NCBI GenBank assembly: GCA_002361955.1
Contig: DESK01000011.1
Span: 1-64,000, forward strand
Source: Lachnospiraceae bacterium UBA3316
GTDB taxonomy: Bacteria > Bacillota > Clostridia > Lachnospirales > Lachnospiraceae
Direction: 5' to 3'
DNA length: 64,000 bases
The notes under the pieces were generated by a model that saw nothing but the letters and a program-made list of their open reading frames with translations, was not told where the DNA came from and ran no database searches. The position numbers and the translations under genes are program-made. Position 1 is the stretch's first letter, and the number at the start of each line of letters is the position of its first letter. Below, one piece after another: positions 9,300 to 17,979 of the stretch.

Positions 9300-9900
9300 A
9301 TGAAAACGAAAAAGATTTCTATCGTAATGAGTGTTTTATGCATTGCTGCAGCAAGTATTACGGGATGCAGCGTTGACTCGCAGTCAACAGTGGCCCCTGT
9401 CACAGAAAAGGCGGAGACGCAGCCCGCGGAAAAGCAGACGGCCCTGGCGGAAGAGGCGAATTCCGGGAAGCCAAAGTATATCTTTCTGTTTATAGGCGAC
9501 GGGATGTCCTATCCGCAGATCGAGAGCACGAACTATTATCTGGGCGCCCTTGAAAATAAGACAAGCATGGGAAACAAGGAGGACGGCACTGCTTTATCAA
9601 AATCCGGGGATGCGCTGGGATTTTTGGATTTCCCTGTGGCCGGAAGCGCCCAGACATATGACAGTACATCCTTTTGCCCGGATTCCGCGTCTACGGCGAC
9701 TTCGATCTCCACGGGCCATAAGACGTATTCCGGTACGATCAATATGAATGAAACGGCTACGGAGGCCTATGAAACCATAGCGGAAAAACTGCACAGCCAG
9801 AAGGGGTACAAGGTCGGCATTGTCACAAGCGTCAATCTGAACCATGCCACTTCGGCAGCGTTTTACTGCCATCAGGAAAGCCGTTCCAACTATTGGGACG
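9300..9900 (+). pseudogene. 5' part of an alkaline phosphatase lipoprotein gene, truncated by deletion
   Basis: The frame begins with a lipoprotein signal (cysteine in SITGC), then FLFIGDGMSYPQ (metal site) and CPDSASTATSISTG (nucleophile serine loop) of PhoA-type alkaline phosphatases, and ends at HQESRSNYWD. About half of the enzyme is missing. From about 9900 the frame runs into unrelated sequence and stops at 9989. The remaining 3' sequence in another frame is yibE/F, so a deletion joined two genes. Its place before the pst operon suggests it once belonged to the phosphate regulon. Confidence 0.85.
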
Positions 9901-10804
9901 CTTTCGGGGGGAAACGGCGAAAGCTACGAACCTTTTATCCGGCAGCCTGTCCCAGGACAAGGAATTTTCCGTGGGGGATGAAGTCCTAGTGACCGTCAGC
10001 AGCGACGGTGCCTCGATCCTGTCGGTGACGATGGTCGATCATTACCGCGTTGGCTGGGAGCTTTTGCTCGTCATAGCGTTCAGTATCTTTTTGATCGCCT
10101 TTGCGGGGCCGGGCGGAATCAGGGCGATGCTCTCGTTTGTGATTACTGTTTTATGCATATGGAAGGTCATGATCCCTTATTGTTTGAGAGGCGGCAATGC
10201 CATCCTGTGCGGCCTGTGTATCATAACCCTGCTGACGGCAGTGATTATCCTGTTCGTCTATGGATTTGACGGGCGCAGCATTGTGGCAATCTCGGGCAGC
10301 CTCCTGGGGGTTGTGACAGCCTGCGTCTTTGGGATCCTCTTTACCCGTGTGCTGCATATACACGGCGCGATTATGGCGGACAGCGAATCCCTGCTCTACG
10401 CAGGGTACGAGCATTTGAACCTGACCCAGATCTTTATGGCAAGTATCTTTATCGGGGCTTCCGGGGCAATGATGGACTTGTCTGTGGATATCACAAGCGG
10501 AATGTATGAAGTGCTCTGCAAGAGGCCGGATATCGGCAGATTAGAACTGATAGGAAGCGGCATCCGTATTGGCCAGGCGGCGATGGGAACGATGACGACG
10601 ACGCTTCTGCTTGCCTATGCAGGGGGCTGCATCACACAGCTGATGGTGTTCATGGCACAGGGCACGCCGATGATCCATATATTAAATTATAAATACGTCG
10701 CGGGGGAGATCCTGCAGACGCTGGTGGGCAGCTTCGCCCTTGTTACCGTCGCCCCATTTACCGCCCTGGCAGGCGGCGTGATTTTGCAAAAACAGAATAG
10801 GTAA
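9893..10804 (+). pseudogene. 3' part of a YibE/F-family membrane protein gene
   Basis: The 303-codon frame begins at the deletion joint. It continues as the C-terminal portion of a YibE/F protein: a small beta domain (LLSGSLSQDKEFSVGDEVLVT) followed by about seven membrane segments, ending with FTALAGGVILQ. The N-terminal signal and first domain are absent. The first possible start is a TTG at 9893 inside the phosphatase relic, without a ribosome site. A residual product is possible but the gene is judged broken. The family is widespread in Firmicutes and poorly characterised. Confidence 0.75.
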
Positions 10805-10813
10805 GTGATAAGT

Positions 10814-10860
10814 ATGCGGTTTTAAGCCATTTCTCTGGCGGCAAAGCCGCATATTTTGTA
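10814..10860 (+). terminator. Terminator-like element, left copy of a 39-bp direct repeat
   Basis: ATGCGG at the left and GGCGGCAAAGCCGCAT at the right can form a stem followed by ATTTTGT. The 39 nt (10814-10852) match 13176-13214 at 33 of 39 positions. The two copies bracket the ATPase/TOPRIM cassette. The left stem is degenerate compared with the right copy. Confidence 0.55.
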
Positions 10861-10893
10861 CGTGGATGTAGAAAGAATTAAAATTTTAAAAAC

Positions 10894-10921
10894 TGGACAT
10901 TTTGTATGGATTTGATATAAT
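10894..10921 (+). promoter_or_regulatory. Promoter of the ATPase/TOPRIM cassette
   Basis: TGGACA at 10894-10899, a 16-nt spacer and TATAAT at 10916-10921. The predicted leader is about 45 nt. Confidence 0.6.
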
Positions 10922-10971
10922 TATGGTATCATGCTAATAATATGATTTACTTGTATTTTGGAGGTGCTTTT

Positions 10972-12447
10972 GTGGAAAATCAATATTTGGTTCGGATTAT
11001 AAAAAATGAGCTTATTCATTTTAAAAATGTTAATCGTGGTGAGATTCGATATATAAACTATAGTTCGGTTGAGAAAGCAGCTGTGATTCAGAAAAACGAT
11101 ATTGTTGGTATTTACGGACAGAATGGATCCGGAAAAACAGCGTTGGTTGAAGCTCTGGATATCTTAAAATGTATTTTGGCGGGAGAAGAAATCCCCTATG
11201 AACCCTATGAAGGGTTAATCGATTCTGCAAATGGAAGTAAATTAACAACTGTATTTTTTATAGAATATAAAGATCAAACGTATAAGGCCTGTTATGAGGT
11301 GTTATTAAATGTTGATTTAGAAGAAAAGAAAATTAAATTGACTTCTGAAAAGCTTACGTATTGGGATCGGGGCGCTACATGGAAAGGCAAAAGAGAGTTA
11401 GAGTTTAAGAACCCCTATTATAATACCAATTCTATTTTGGAAGATGTATCAGTTGAATTTCAAACGGAACACAAAAAGGAATTTGAAAACGTACCTTTAG
11501 ATAAAGGGCTGCAAAATTTGGCGGTGTTTTGCGCGCAAAAAAATGTTTCTATTTTTTTTAATCCCTTATTCTTGAACAAATTATCAGAGAGTGATGAAAA
11601 ACAAAAAGAAGAAAAAAAATTGGCTGTTGTTATCAGAGGGCTGTCAAGCTTTGGAAAGCTCTATTTTCAGGTTGTAAAGGTAAATCAATTAGCGGATATT
11701 AATAGAAATGCTGTTTTGCCTGTGAACATTCATTTTGAAAATGAAAATTTTGTAATGAAGGGTTGCCTGCCATTGGTGATGAACGGAAGAGGAAAAATTC
11801 CGGAAAGTTTATTTATTCAGTTAAAATCTGCTATTGATGCAATTAATATAGCATTAAAAGCAATTATCCCTAACCTGCGGATAGAATTGCGAAATGTGAA
11901 TGAAGAACCGGATGAAAGTGGAAAACGGAATATTTTCGTGGAAGTATATTCTATACGAAATGGCAAAGAGTTTCTTACACGTTATGAATCGGAAGGGATA
12001 AAAAGAATCATTTCACTTTTGAATTATCTGATTGCGTTGTATAATTATCCGCAAATCTGTTTAGTAGTGGATGAATTGGATTCCGGTATTTTTGAGTATC
12101 TGTTGGGAGAGATTTTAGGGGTATTGAATGAGGAAGCAAAGGGACAGTTGATTTTCACTTCGCACAATTTGCGTGCTTTTGAAAAGCTGGATATCAAGAA
12201 TATCATCTGTACAACAGTGAATCCTGAAAACCGTTATATACGGTTAGTAGGCAAAGAAAAGAATCATAATCCGAGAGACTTTTACCTTAGAACAATTACA
12301 GTAGGCGGGCAAAAAGAAGAACTGTATGATGAAGCTGATTTACAATCCATAGGGTATGCTTTTAGAAAAGCCTGTCATCCGGAAAGAAGGGTAAAAATTA
12401 ATTTTTCGGATGAATTCAGAAAAAAGCTTCAAGGCGATGGCAATTAA
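10972..12447 (+). CDS. AAA15/AAA21-type ATPase, candidate defence protein
   Basis: 491 residues. GTG at 10972 is chosen because GGAGGT lies 6 nt upstream; an in-frame ATG at 10942 has no ribosome site. Walker A is GQNGSGKT (about 49-56), an ABC-like signature region lies near ESEGIKRIISLL (about 340), and Walker B is LVVDELDSG (about 364-372), followed by FTSHN with the switch His (about 397). This is the OLD/RecF-like class of ABC-type ATPases, often paired with nucleases in antiphage systems. It is followed after 11 nt by a TOPRIM-like gene. The cassette is markedly A+T-rich compared with the GC-rich pst operon, which suggests acquisition. Similar architecture occurs in AbiL, PARIS and Gabija-like systems, but I cannot assign it to any of them. 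Confidence 0.8.
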   Translation: MENQYLVRIIKNELIHFKNVNRGEIRYINYSSVEKAAVIQKNDIVGIYGQNGSGKTALVEALDILKCILAGEEIPYEPYEGLIDSANGSKLTTVFFIEYKDQTYKACYEVLLNVDLEEKKIKLTSEKLTYWDRGATWKGKRELEFKNPYYNTNSILEDVSVEFQTEHKKEFENVPLDKGLQNLAVFCAQKNVSIFFNPLFLNKLSESDEKQKEEKKLAVVIRGLSSFGKLYFQVVKVNQLADINRNAVLPVNIHFENENFVMKGCLPLVMNGRGKIPESLFIQLKSAIDAINIALKAIIPNLRIELRNVNEEPDESGKRNIFVEVYSIRNGKEFLTRYESEGIKRIISLLNYLIALYNYPQICLVVDELDSGIFEYLLGEILGVLNEEAKGQLIFTSHNLRAFEKLDIKNIICTTVNPENRYIRLVGKEKNHNPRDFYLRTITVGGQKEELYDEADLQSIGYAFRKACHPERRVKINFSDEFRKKLQGDGN

Positions 12448-12458
12448 GGTGGTGGCAA

Positions 12459-13166
12459 ATGGCGAGGAAAAAAGAAGGGACAAAGAAAGCAGTTATATTT
12501 ATCGTAGAAGGTAATTCAGACAAAAAAGCATTAGAAAAAATTTTTCAAAAAATATATAAACAGAGAGATATCGTGTTTAAATTTATGGATGGAGATATCA
12601 CAAGCGATGATAATGTAAATGAGTCAAATGTAGAAGACATCTTATACGATAAGGTTGATGAATATAGAAAATATAAAAAGTTATTTAAGAGCGATATTCT
12701 GGAGATCGTGCATATTTTTGATACTGATGGGACGTATATACCAGACGAAGCAATCGTAGAGGGGGAGTCCCCACAATTCATTTATTCAGAAAGCCAAATA
12801 AGCAGCAGAAACGTAGATGCTGTCATTGAACGCAATAAAAATAAACGATCAATGATGGATTATCTGCTTGGTTTGGACAGTATTAAGGGGATTCGGTATA
12901 CTGGATATTTCATGTCATCAAATCTGGATCATTCCCTGTATAATGAACAGAATTTGCCAGATGATTTGAAGGGTGAGTATGCGGATGCATTTTACGAAGA
13001 GTTTCAGGGAAGAGAAAAATTGTTTGTTGATTTTTTAAAAGAAGAAGTGGCAAATGGTGTGCCGGATATCTATCCAGCTTCATGGAGGTATATAAGGGAA
13101 GGGGTACATTCGTTAGAAAGGCACACAAATCTTCATATATATTTTAAGGATAATCCCTATCAGTAG
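12459..13166 (+). CDS. TOPRIM-like small protein, candidate effector nuclease
   Basis: 235 residues. The N-terminus FIVEGNSDKKAL carries the TOPRIM glutamate (Glu17), and VHIFDTDGT supplies the DxD (Asp88, Asp90). Together these form the metal site expected of TOPRIM nucleases of the OLD, RloB and DUF4435 type. The C-terminal half (ending HTNLHIYFKDN) is not recognised. It is transcribed with the ATPase 11 nt upstream, and GGTGG precedes the ATG. In two-gene systems of this kind the ATPase senses infection and the TOPRIM protein acts as effector; here that role is inferred from motifs and pairing only. Confidence 0.65.
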   Translation: MARKKEGTKKAVIFIVEGNSDKKALEKIFQKIYKQRDIVFKFMDGDITSDDNVNESNVEDILYDKVDEYRKYKKLFKSDILEIVHIFDTDGTYIPDEAIVEGESPQFIYSESQISSRNVDAVIERNKNKRSMMDYLLGLDSIKGIRYTGYFMSSNLDHSLYNEQNLPDDLKGEYADAFYEEFQGREKLFVDFLKEEVANGVPDIYPASWRYIREGVHSLERHTNLHIYFKDNPYQ

Positions 13167-13175
13167 TTATCAATC

Positions 13176-13221
13176 ATGCGGCTTTGCGCTATTTTTATGG
13201 CGGCAAAGCCGCATTGTTTTT
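13176..13221 (+). terminator. Rho-independent terminator, right copy of the 39-bp direct repeat
   Basis: ATGCGGCTTTG at 13176-13186 pairs with CAAAGCCGCAT at 13204-13214, followed by TTGTTTTT. It ends the ATPase/TOPRIM operon and repeats the element at 10814-10852. Confidence 0.8.
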
Positions 13222-13239
13222 AATAGGACCCCATAGAAT

Positions 13240-13268
13240 TTGACATAGATTTTACAAAAAGCCCCTAT
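13240..13268 (+). promoter_or_regulatory. Pho-box-like element and promoter region of the pst operon
   Basis: TTGACA (13240-13245) and TTTACA (13251-13256) form two direct hexamers 11 bp apart, matching the spacing of PhoP/PhoB half-sites (TT-A-CA with 5-nt gaps). The first hexamer could also act as a -35. No good -10 follows at 17 nt; the best is a TAT-rich stretch near 13266. This fits activator-dependent transcription under phosphate starvation. Confidence 0.5.
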
Positions 13269-13352
13269 TTCATTTTGCATTGGGCCGATATCATAAGAAG
13301 CGTAAAAAGCAAAAAAATCTGCGAAAAGTGAAAATGAGAAAGGGATGTAAGT

Positions 13353-14162
13353 ATGAAAAAAATGGCTTGTGTTTTAATTTTGACTGTAATGACTGCCGGC
13401 GTCCTTGCGGGCTGCGGACAGAAAAAGGAAGGCGGCACTGTCTCCACAGACGGCTCCACTTCTATGGAAAAGGTGATCGGGGCCCTGGGGGAGGCCTTTG
13501 AGCAGGACAATGAGGGCGTGACCTTTACCTACAACCCCACCGGGTCAGGCACGGGAATCCAGGCTGTCAGTGAGGACAGATGCGACATCGGCCTTTCCTC
13601 CAGGAGCCTGAAGGATGAGGAAAAGGCCCAGGGACTTACGGAGACCGTGCTGGCATACGACGGAATCGCCGTGATCGTAAACCCGGAGAATCCCGTCAGC
13701 GACCTGAGCCTGGAAACCATCGCGGGAATCTATAAAGGAGAAATCACAAACTGGAAGGACGCCGGCGGGGAAAACGGAGAGATCGTCCTGATCGGGCGTG
13801 AGGCAGGAAGCGGTACGAGGGACGGCTTCGAGTCCATCACAAAGACGGAGGACGCCTGCAAATACCGCCAGGAGCTTACCTCCACGGGAGACGTCATCAC
13901 AACGGTTGCCGGAAACCCGAACGCTATCGGTTACGCGTCCCTGGCGTCTGTAGCGGAGAACGTGAAAGCGGTGAGCGTCAACGGGGTAGCTCCAAGTGAG
14001 GAAACGGTGAAGGACGGAAGCTACGTTGTGCAGCGTCCCTTCGTACTTGTCACAAAGGATGATAAAAAATTATCAGAAACTGCCCGGAAATTCTTTGACT
14101 ATGTTACCTCAAGCGACGCGGCGGATACGATTTCCGGGGCTGGAGTTGTTCCTGTGAAGTAA
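13353..14162 (+). CDS. pstS: Phosphate ABC transporter substrate-binding lipoprotein PstS
   Basis: 269 residues. A lipoprotein signal with Cys in VLAGC anchors it to the outer face of the membrane. The mature part is a PBP-like domain with the phosphate-binding signatures DGSTSMEKV, PTGSGTGIQAV and REAGSGTRDGFE, the last being the classic PstS loop. It captures phosphate and delivers it to PstCA. It is the first gene of pstSCAB-phoU-phoPR, 12 nt before pstC, behind a Pho-box-like site. Confidence 0.95.
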   Translation: MKKMACVLILTVMTAGVLAGCGQKKEGGTVSTDGSTSMEKVIGALGEAFEQDNEGVTFTYNPTGSGTGIQAVSEDRCDIGLSSRSLKDEEKAQGLTETVLAYDGIAVIVNPENPVSDLSLETIAGIYKGEITNWKDAGGENGEIVLIGREAGSGTRDGFESITKTEDACKYRQELTSTGDVITTVAGNPNAIGYASLASVAENVKAVSVNGVAPSEETVKDGSYVVQRPFVLVTKDDKKLSETARKFFDYVTSSDAADTISGAGVVPVK

Positions 14163-14174
14163 AGGGAAGCCATT

Positions 14175-15041
14175 ATGAAAAATAAAAAGATTTTTGAAAA
14201 CGTGGTTCATGGCGTGTTTCTGATTCTCGGACTGATCACCGTGGGATGCGTCCTGCTGATCACCGTCTATCTGTTTGCCGCGGGGATTCCCGCCATACGG
14301 GAGATCGGGCTCTTTCCGTTTCTGTTCGGAAAAACCTGGGAGTCCACCTCGGCAGACCCGTCCTACGGAATCCTGCCGTTTATCCTGACGAGTATCTACG
14401 GGACGGCAGGCGCTATGATCCTGGGAGTTCCCATAGGATTTTTAACAGCCGTCTATCTGTCAAAGCTGGCGCCAAAGAGAGTCAAGGCAGCGGTGGGGGC
14501 GGCCGTCAGCCTCCTTGCGGGAATTCCTTCGGTGGTATACGGCCTGGTGGGTATGCTGGTCCTCGTGCCGGGCATCCGAAAGCTTTTTCATCTCGCGGAC
14601 GGCGCGAGCCTTTTGGCGGCTATCATCGTCCTGGCGGTCATGGTTCTGCCCTCCATCATCAAGGTGTCCATCACAGCCCTCGACGCCGTCCCGGAGGAAT
14701 ATGAATACGCGTCCCTGGCTTTGGGGGCGACGCCCATAGAAACGTATTTTAAGGTTTCCGTACCGGCGGCCAAAAGCGGCATCGCGGCCGCCGTGGTGCT
14801 TGGCATCGGGAGGGCCATCGGCGAGGCCATGGCCGTCATGATGGTGTCGGGAAATGTCGCCAATATGCCAGGGCTCTTTGAGAGCGTGCGATTTCTGACC
14901 ACAGCGGTGGCCAGCGAAATGTCGTATTCCAGTGGCCTCCAAAGGCAGGCGCTGTTTTCCATCGCCCTGGTGCTGTTTTTGTTCATTATGCTGATCAACG
15001 GGGTATTGAATCTGTTGCTGAAGGGGAAAAAGGAGGCTTGA
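14175..15041 (+). CDS. pstC: Phosphate ABC transporter permease PstC
   Basis: 288 residues with about six membrane segments and the BPD_transp_1 fold. The EAA-like coupling loop (EYASLALGATPIETYFKVSVPAA, cited here only as a position near residue 180) is followed by GIGRAIGEAMAVMMVSGN, typical of PstC. With PstA it forms the phosphate channel. Two nt separate its stop from the pstA start. Confidence 0.94.
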   Translation: MKNKKIFENVVHGVFLILGLITVGCVLLITVYLFAAGIPAIREIGLFPFLFGKTWESTSADPSYGILPFILTSIYGTAGAMILGVPIGFLTAVYLSKLAPKRVKAAVGAAVSLLAGIPSVVYGLVGMLVLVPGIRKLFHLADGASLLAAIIVLAVMVLPSIIKVSITALDAVPEEYEYASLALGATPIETYFKVSVPAAKSGIAAAVVLGIGRAIGEAMAVMMVSGNVANMPGLFESVRFLTTAVASEMSYSSGLQRQALFSIALVLFLFIMLINGVLNLLLKGKKEA

Positions 15042-15043
15042 GG

Positions 15044-15907
15044 ATGCAGGAAGGTAAGATTTCGAAAAGGCGGAGAATGTACGAAGCGCTGATGAAGGCG
15101 GCCATGTGGATTTCCGTGGCATGTACCTGCGCACTGGTGGCGTTTCTGATCCTGTATGTGCTGGTCAAAGGGCTCCCCCATATTTCGTGGAGTTTCCTGT
15201 CGGGAAAGCCAAGCTATCTGTCGGGGAACATCGGTATCCTGCCGGATATCTTAAATACCGTGTACATTGTGCTGGCCGCGCTGCTTGTGGTGCTTCCCTT
15301 GGGCGTGGGCGCCGCGATTTACCTGACGGAATACGCCGGGAACAAACAGGTGGTGGGTGTGATCGAATACGCGGCGGAGACCCTTTCGGGAATCCCCTCG
15401 ATTATTTACGGCCTGGTGGGTATGCTGTTTTTCTGCCAGTTCCTCAATATGAAGACGTCCCTTCTGGCCGGCGCGCTGACCCTCGTCATCATGAACCTGC
15501 CGACGGTGATGCGCACGACACAGGAGAGCCTCAAGACGGTTCCCTGGTCCTACCGGGAGGGGGCCTTCGGCCTCGGGGCAGGAAAGTGGCGCATGATCCG
15601 CACCGTTGTCCTTCCCGGATGTGTAGACGGCGTAATCACAGGGTGTATCCTGTCCGTGGGGAGGATCTTAGGGGAGTCGGCCGCCCTGCTGTTTACTGCG
15701 GGCTTCGCCCATGCCTTACATGGGATCGTGAACGGACTGTCGAGCTCCGGGGCGACGCTGACGGTGGCGCTGTACGTGTATGCAAAGGAACAGGGAGAGT
15801 TTGAAGTCGCCTTTGCCATCGCAGCCATTTTGATGGTGCTCACCCTGGTGATCAATTTATCTGCCGTATGGGTTGGAAGAGTGTTTGAAAAAAGGAGAAG
15901 GATATGA
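15044..15907 (+). CDS. pstA: Phosphate ABC transporter permease PstA
   Basis: 287 residues. ATG 15044 is preferred to the TTG six bases upstream because AGGAGG at 15031-15036 sits 7 nt before it. The first membrane span is near residue 20, and further spans follow with the PstA signatures GIPSIIYGLVGMLFF and SVGRILGESAALLFTAGF. Its stop overlaps the pstB start by ATGA, which indicates coupled translation. It is the partner permease of PstC. Confidence 0.94.
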   Translation: MQEGKISKRRRMYEALMKAAMWISVACTCALVAFLILYVLVKGLPHISWSFLSGKPSYLSGNIGILPDILNTVYIVLAALLVVLPLGVGAAIYLTEYAGNKQVVGVIEYAAETLSGIPSIIYGLVGMLFFCQFLNMKTSLLAGALTLVIMNLPTVMRTTQESLKTVPWSYREGAFGLGAGKWRMIRTVVLPGCVDGVITGCILSVGRILGESAALLFTAGFAHALHGIVNGLSSSGATLTVALYVYAKEQGEFEVAFAIAAILMVLTLVINLSAVWVGRVFEKRRRI

Positions 15908-16659
15908 GCGATATTGTAACCGTAGAAAATATGTGTTTATGGTACGGGGAACATCAGGCACTGAAAAACATAACGATCAAAATCCCCCAAAAAAGCATCA
16001 CGGCATTTATCGGCCCGTCGGGCTGCGGGAAGTCTACGTTCCTGAAGAGCCTGAACAGAATGAATGATCTGATACAGGGTGTAAAAATCACGGGAGACGT
16101 CAAATATAACGGCAAAAATATTTACGATCCGTCGGTGGACGTTAATGAGCTGCGCAGGGAGATCGGTATGGTTTTCCAGAAACCAAACCCGTTCCCTATG
16201 AGTATTTACGACAATATCGCCTATGGCCCCCGGACACACGGGATCAGGAATAAGGCGAAGCTTGACGAGATTGTGGAGCAGTCCCTGAAGGATGCCGCCA
16301 TCTGGGAGGAGGTCAAGGACCGGCTGAAAAAGAACGCCCTGGGCCTGTCGGGAGGCCAGCAGCAAAGGATCTGTATCGCCAGGGCCCTGGCTGTGAAGCC
16401 GAAGGTTCTTCTCATGGATGAGCCCACATCGGCTCTGGATCCCATATCAACCTCCAAAATCGAGGAATTGACGGTAAAGCTCAAAGAAGAGTATACGATC
16501 ATCATCGTAACGCACAATATGCAGCAGGCGGTGCGTATTTCCGACCAGACGGCCTTTTTCCTTTTAGGGGAGCTGGTGGAGTACGGAAATACGGAGACTC
16601 TTTTCTCCACTCCGAAGGATCAAAGAACAGAGGATTATATCACAGGGAGGTTTGGATGA
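15904..16659 (+). CDS. pstB: Phosphate ABC transporter ATP-binding protein PstB
   Basis: 251 residues, the normal PstB length. Walker A is GPSGCGKST, the Q-loop region is MVFQKPNPFPMSIYDN, the signature is LSGGQQQR, Walker B is VLLMDEPTSALDP, and the switch His is in VTHNMQQA. It powers the PstCA channel from the cytoplasmic side. It overlaps pstA and phoU by a few bases. Confidence 0.97.
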   Translation: MSDIVTVENMCLWYGEHQALKNITIKIPQKSITAFIGPSGCGKSTFLKSLNRMNDLIQGVKITGDVKYNGKNIYDPSVDVNELRREIGMVFQKPNPFPMSIYDNIAYGPRTHGIRNKAKLDEIVEQSLKDAAIWEEVKDRLKKNALGLSGGQQQRICIARALAVKPKVLLMDEPTSALDPISTSKIEELTVKLKEEYTIIIVTHNMQQAVRISDQTAFFLLGELVEYGNTETLFSTPKDQRTEDYITGRFG

Positions 16660-17303
16660 TGAGAAGCAGATTTGACGAGCAGCTGGCTGTATTAAACAGA
16701 GAAATGATCGAAATGGGCGCTTTGTGCGAGGAGATTATTTTAAAGGTGCTAAAGGCGCTGACAGAGGAGGATTCCCAGCTGTTAAAGGGCATCCCGTCGC
16801 TGGGGGCTGAGATCGACCGCAAGGAGCGCACGATAGAAACGCTCTGCTTAAAGCTTTTGCTCCAGCAGCAGCCGGTAGCCAGGGATTTAAGGCAGATCTC
16901 AGCAGGCTTGAAAATGATCACCGATATGGAGCGTATCGGGGACCAGGCGGAGGATATCGCGGAGATCATCCCGTTCATTGAAAACCGGCCGGAGGCGGCG
17001 GACGCCCTGCTGCACGATATGGCAAAGGCCGCCATCCATATGGTGACGGAGAGCGTGGACGCCTTTGTGGACCAGAATGTGGAGCTGGCAAGGAAAGTCA
17101 TCAAAGAGGATGATGTGGTGGACCATTATTTTACGCTGATCAAACAGACGGTGATCCGTGAGATCGCGAAGGCGCCCGGGGACGGGGAGTGCTCCGTGGA
17201 TCTGCTGATGATCGCGAAATATCTGGAGCGTATCGGCGACCACGCCACGAACATCGCAGAGTGGGTAGTTTTTTCCGTCACGGGGATCCACAAGGAGGCA
17301 TAA
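16656..17303 (+). CDS. phoU: Phosphate signalling protein PhoU
   Basis: 215 residues. Two tandem three-helix PhoU bundles are visible, each with the D/E-x-x-x-D metal-site pattern (DMERIGDQAEDIAE at about 90, YLERIGDHATNIAEW at about 190). PhoU couples Pst transport to the PhoR kinase and restrains phosphate uptake. Its ATG overlaps the pstB stop, with GGGAGG upstream. One base separates its stop from the response regulator gene. Confidence 0.96.
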   Translation: MMRSRFDEQLAVLNREMIEMGALCEEIILKVLKALTEEDSQLLKGIPSLGAEIDRKERTIETLCLKLLLQQQPVARDLRQISAGLKMITDMERIGDQAEDIAEIIPFIENRPEAADALLHDMAKAAIHMVTESVDAFVDQNVELARKVIKEDDVVDHYFTLIKQTVIREIAKAPGDGECSVDLLMIAKYLERIGDHATNIAEWVVFSVTGIHKEA

Positions 17304-17304
17304 G

Positions 17305-17979
17305 ATGATCTGGTGTGTAGAGGATGACGTGAGTATAAGGGACATAGAGGTTTATGCTTTGCAGTCTATGGGGTTTGAGGCCCGGGGGTTTGAAAACGGA
17401 AATGTTTTCTGGAAGGAGCTTCAAAAAGAAAAGCCGGAGCTGGTCGTGCTGGATATTATGCTGCCCGGAATGGATGGAATCCAGCTTCTTAAGAAAATGA
17501 GGGAGAGCAGAGCTTTTCAGGATATTCCGGTCGTCATGGCTACCGCCAAAGGAGAGGAATACGATAAAATCCAGGGACTTGACCTTGGGGCGGACTACTA
17601 TCTGACAAAGCCGTTTGGCGTGATGGAGCTGGTCTCCTGTATCAAGGCGGTGCTCAGAAGGTGTCAGACGAAAAAGGAGGAGCATCTGCTGAGGGCGGGA
17701 AATTTAGTCCTGAACGCAGAAGAACATACGGTGACAGCCGACGGCGCAGGGATCTCTCTTACCTTTAAGGAATTTGAGATCCTGCGTTTATTTCTCTCAC
17801 ATCCCGGGATAGCGTATACCAGGGACCAATTGTTTAATACTATATGGGGGATGGATTATGTGGGAGAGACGAGAACGGTGGACATGCATATACGCACCCT
17901 GCGGCAGAAGCTGGGCTGCTATGGAGAATTGATAAAAACGGTGCGGGGTGTAGGGTACCGTCTGGAGGCAAAAGAATGA
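17305..17979 (+). CDS. phoP: Response regulator of the PhoB/PhoP type
   Basis: 224 residues. The receiver domain (1-120) has acidic pocket EDD at 6-8, phospho-acceptor Asp50 (VVLDIMLPG) and Lys in TKPFG. It is followed by an OmpR-type winged helix (about 130-222; LTFKEFEILRLF, VRGVGYRLE). AGGAGG lies just before the ATG. Its stop overlaps the kinase start by ATGA. Position after phoU makes it the phosphate-starvation regulator, probably acting on the element at 13240-13256. Confidence 0.92.
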   Translation: MIWCVEDDVSIRDIEVYALQSMGFEARGFENGNVFWKELQKEKPELVVLDIMLPGMDGIQLLKKMRESRAFQDIPVVMATAKGEEYDKIQGLDLGADYYLTKPFGVMELVSCIKAVLRRCQTKKEEHLLRAGNLVLNAEEHTVTADGAGISLTFKEFEILRLFLSHPGIAYTRDQLFNTIWGMDYVGETRTVDMHIRTLRQKLGCYGELIKTVRGVGYRLEAKE

